The notes beneath the pieces were generated by a model. That model was not told the origin of the DNA. It saw only the letters and a list, made by a program, of their open reading frames with translations, and searched no databases. Shown one piece after another: positions 22,477 through 24,722 of a stretch of DNA of 24,722 nt. Source of the stretch: JACPWY01 sp964603655 (GTDB lineage: Bacteria; Bdellovibrionota; FAC87; UBA2466). Position 1 is the stretch's first letter. The number at the start of each line of letters is the position of its first letter. Both the position numbers and the translations under genes were made by a program. The DNA lies in contig CAZRVZ010000124.1 of the NCBI GenBank assembly GCA_964603655.1, positions 1-24,722 of the forward strand. The letters are read 5' to 3'.

Positions 22477-22750
22477 TGTTTTGGTGCTGTTTTGGCACGT
22501 CTGGCCTCTGTTTCGAGGGCTGACGAGGGCTGACTAATGTAGGCACAGTGAAGGCACTGTAATGGGTTTGCGGGCCTTCTTCAAGAAGCGTTGCCACAGA
22601 AACGGGGCAAAGAAGCGTAGCTCAGAGGGCGGCTCCATCTTCAGTTCCATGTCCAGTTTCATGTGCAGTTCCAAAATTGCGCGAATGTATTGAAAGTACG
22701 ATGCACCGCACTGTAAAATCAGGATCTTCGTAGATACCGGGGGTTTCCAA
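22477..22750. other. Intergenic region between argS and prc with short tandem repeats
   Basis: This 274-bp gap separates two divergent genes. It holds a 10-nt perfect tandem duplication CGAGGGCTGA (22514-22533). It also holds a doubled CTGTTTTGG near 22476-22495, and three imperfect 12-nt units (22640-22675: TTCAGTTCCATG, TCCAGTTTCATG, TGCAGTTCCAAA). GGCAC occurs repeatedly but not at sigma-54 spacing. A 74-codon minus-strand frame here is formed by the repeats and I do not count it as a gene. Confidence 0.55.
22690..22719 (+). promoter_or_regulatory. Possible sigma-70 promoter of prc
   Basis: TTGAAA (22690-22695), an 18-nt spacer and TAAAAT (22714-22719) resemble a housekeeping promoter. 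The resulting leader would be about 25 nt, ending in GGGGG a few bases before the prc ATG at 22751. Confidence 0.4.
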
Positions 22751-24709
22751 ATGACCAAATCTTCTTGTCTCTGGCTTGTGCCTGTCTTTTTATGGCTGGC
22801 GGGCGGGGCAGAGGCAGATCTCGCTAGTCACGCTGATTATTCCGCCAGTGCCCTTAAATCCGTCGAGTTTATGGAGGCTCATCACATCAGCGGCCAAAAA
22901 CTGGATGATTCCCAGAGCGATCGAATTCTCAGCGGGCTTTTCATGCGGTTGGACCCCGATCGAGTCTATTTCACGAAAGAGGACGTCCGGGAGTTTGATG
23001 ATTTGCGTTTAACGATTGATGATAAAATTCGCGCCACGGATCTCACGTTCGTCGATCAATTGATAGCGCGTGTGCGAGTGAGAAGTCGCGAGCGTGCCAC
23101 CGAGGCCAGTCGCCTGCTCTCTCGACCGATTGAGTTCAAGTCGAACGAGGTTTTGTCTCACAAACTCGAGTTTGTGGCGGACGTCGAAATGCCGATTCGA
23201 CTGCTGAAGTTGATCAAGGCGCGCATCCTGAAGTTGCAAGACACACAAATACCCGAGCCCGATCTGGCGGCGGCCGCCAAGGGTGTGCTCGGGCAATTCG
23301 AATCGAGCGCTGCCTATTTTGAATGGCTGGAGAACGATTCGAATTCCGAGGTGCTCTTCGAGTTTTTTATGATCGAGGTGACGCGGTCTTGGGATCCCCA
23401 CTCCACTTATTTTCTCCCGAACTCCTATAAGCGACTTAACGCTCGCATGGCTCAAAAGAGGGTGAGTGTGGGGATACGGGTGCGCGAAGATGGCTTCGGG
23501 CGTTTTTGGATAGACGGCGTCGTCGAAGGGGGACCGGCGTGGGGAGTCGTTCAGGCGGGGGACGAGATTATCGGTTTTTCGACGGGACAATCGGAGATCA
23601 TCCCGGTAGCCGGAGCACCATTCGATTTTTTGGCGCAGCTTCTTGAGGGTGAAGTGGGGACGCTGGTAAATTTGAGCCTCCGATCTGGGGGCAAAGAGGT
23701 CCGCCAAGTCACGTTGGTGCGCGCGGTGGTTACTGGAGGCGACGAAGGAATTTCAACGCGTGTCGTTGGCACTGAGGTTCGTGGCCTGAGTCTCCAAATC
23801 GGTGTGATCCGAATTCCGTTTTTTTACGATGACCGTAAGGGAAAAAACTGTGCGACCGATACGAAGGCCATTCTTCAAAGTGATGCATTTAGAGACGTCG
23901 ATGCAGTGATGGTGGATTTGCGCGGTAATCCAGGAGGGTCGCTCCTGGCAGCCGTTGAGCTCGCGGGGCTCTTCATCGATTCAGGCAATATCGTCCAGAT
24001 ACGCAGAAGAGGCGAAAACCACATTGAGAACGATCCCAGTCCGGGCGCGGTCTATACGGGTCCGCTTGTGGTAGTGACCAATCGATTGTCGGCGAGCGCC
24101 TCGGAACTTTTCGCCGGGTCTATGATGGATTACGGGCGCGCGCTTATCGTCGGTGATGACAAAACTTGGGGAAAGGGGACCGTCCAGTCCATTGTTCCCA
24201 TGGTGCATGTGCTCGGTTCGGCAAAGGACTCCTTCGGGAAATCGGGGGGACTCAAGGTAACCATGGCCCAGTTTTTTCGAATGGATGGCACGTCTCACCA
24301 CGGTATCGGCCTGCGTCCCGATGTGGTGCTTAATTCATGGGCGATGGGGCAGGGTCCGGAGGGAATTAAAGGTGCAGGCGCCGGGGCAACAACCCCGGAT
24401 CGGATGGCTCCGGTTCTCGTGGCTGCCGAAAACCTGGATCCCAAGAAAATCCAGCGGGTACAGAATCGCTCGCGCGACCGGGTAAGACGCTCGCGGTCGC
24501 TGACTCGCGTGACAGAGCTCCTCGCAGAGGTGGAAAGAATCCGAAGCGCCCAGGAGGTCGGACTTTGGGTGGAAGCACGGGAAAAGGATCGATGGCTCCT
24601 GGCTGAGTATCACACATTGTCCAAATCATCGGTCGGTGTCTCGGGCTTTGATGAACGACTCGATTACGATGCCGAGTTGGTCAACATAACTGTCGATTGG
24701 ATTCGCTAA
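22751..24709 (+). CDS. prc: Prc/Tsp-type C-terminal processing protease (S41A)
   Basis: Prc proteases trim or degrade periplasmic proteins from their C-termini, acting on cell-wall hydrolases and lipoproteins. The 652-residue protein has a signal peptide (about 1-22). An N-terminal helical domain follows (about 30-225, including LFMRLDPDRVYFTKEDV, typical of Tsp), then a PDZ domain (about 235-315, VGIRVREDGFGRFWI to GEVGTLVNLSLR). The S41 core has VDLRGNPGGSLL, the nucleophile Ser449 in NRLSASASE, and the general base Lys475 in WGKGTVQ. The C-terminal extension (about 550-652) is basic then helical. Length is close to E. coli Prc (about 680), so it is the long Tsp type rather than short CtpA. 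A repeat copy begins at its stop codon. Confidence 0.95.
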   Translation: MTKSSCLWLVPVFLWLAGGAEADLASHADYSASALKSVEFMEAHHISGQKLDDSQSDRILSGLFMRLDPDRVYFTKEDVREFDDLRLTIDDKIRATDLTFVDQLIARVRVRSRERATEASRLLSRPIEFKSNEVLSHKLEFVADVEMPIRLLKLIKARILKLQDTQIPEPDLAAAAKGVLGQFESSAAYFEWLENDSNSEVLFEFFMIEVTRSWDPHSTYFLPNSYKRLNARMAQKRVSVGIRVREDGFGRFWIDGVVEGGPAWGVVQAGDEIIGFSTGQSEIIPVAGAPFDFLAQLLEGEVGTLVNLSLRSGGKEVRQVTLVRAVVTGGDEGISTRVVGTEVRGLSLQIGVIRIPFFYDDRKGKNCATDTKAILQSDAFRDVDAVMVDLRGNPGGSLLAAVELAGLFIDSGNIVQIRRRGENHIENDPSPGAVYTGPLVVVTNRLSASASELFAGSMMDYGRALIVGDDKTWGKGTVQSIVPMVHVLGSAKDSFGKSGGLKVTMAQFFRMDGTSHHGIGLRPDVVLNSWAMGQGPEGIKGAGAGATTPDRMAPVLVAAENLDPKKIQRVQNRSRDRVRRSRSLTRVTELLAEVERIRSAQEVGLWVEAREKDRWLLAEYHTLSKSSVGVSGFDERLDYDAELVNITVDWIR

Positions 24710-24722
24710 GGTGCCTATCTAC
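24709..24722. repeat. Second copy (start only) of the dispersed palindrome
   Basis: AGGTGCCTATCTAC begins at the last base of the prc stop codon and runs to the window edge. It matches the outer arm of the element at 12427-12440 with one base changed (C to T). The rest of the copy would lie beyond the window. Confidence 0.55.

Noticed and set aside
22534..22758. 74-codon minus-strand frame between argS and prc
   Set aside because: It is built largely from 12-nt repeats, overlaps the prc start and promoter, and has no family features.

Overview
The window comes from a Gram-negative bacterium. It encodes a Kdo transferase and a heptosyltransferase for lipopolysaccharide, a porin, two further probable outer-membrane barrel proteins, a lipoprotein with a clear lipobox, and a Prc-type periplasmic protease. 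Most of the window has moderately high GC and frequent GTG starts. The gene set and the short dispersed palindromes would fit a Bdellovibrio-like or other former deltaproteobacterial lineage, but that placement is a guess, because no rRNA or other decisive marker is present.

Layout. 1-2253: a visibly AT-rich gene that runs off the left edge and reads like a secreted protein with an ADP-ribosyltransferase fold. It is divergent from a tyrosine recombinase, with a palindrome-flanked promoter between them; this looks like accessory DNA. 2343-9420: a mixed stretch holding a GT-C glycosyltransferase, a barrel protein, a VOC protein, a lipoprotein with its own terminator, a methyltransferase, an AbrB/PIN toxin-antitoxin pair behind a textbook operator-promoter, a small secreted protein and a GT4 glycosyltransferase. 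9480-13044: the riboflavin genes ribD-ribE-ribBA-ribH, which cover the whole route from GTP and ribulose-5-phosphate to riboflavin except the dephosphorylation step. A dispersed-repeat palindrome sits between ribBA and ribH. 13052-15746 (minus strand): a tightly coupled set of three genes, a sigma-54-type activator without a sensor domain, an outer-membrane-like protein and an EamA transporter. 15898-18074: ribosomal protein L28 of the zinc-binding type, a DUF218 membrane protein, and a porin with its own promoter and a strong terminator. 18303-22476 (minus strand): argS, heptosyltransferase and waaA in one run. 22751-24709: Prc protease, with the start of another repeat copy at the right edge.

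Main points of interest. (1) The left-edge protein has a pertussis-toxin-S1-like pattern, but glutamine sits where the catalytic Arg and Glu would be. (2) RibBA has Gln in place of the metal-binding His of its DHBP-synthase half. (3) ArgS carries GFQH where the HIGH motif should be. (4) Short in-frame tandem repeats recur in the LPS/argS operon. (5) A dispersed palindrome family abuts stop codons.

No gap between genes exceeds 300 bases. The largest, 22477-22750, holds only short repeats and a likely promoter. I found no tRNA, rRNA, CRISPR array or insertion sequence.
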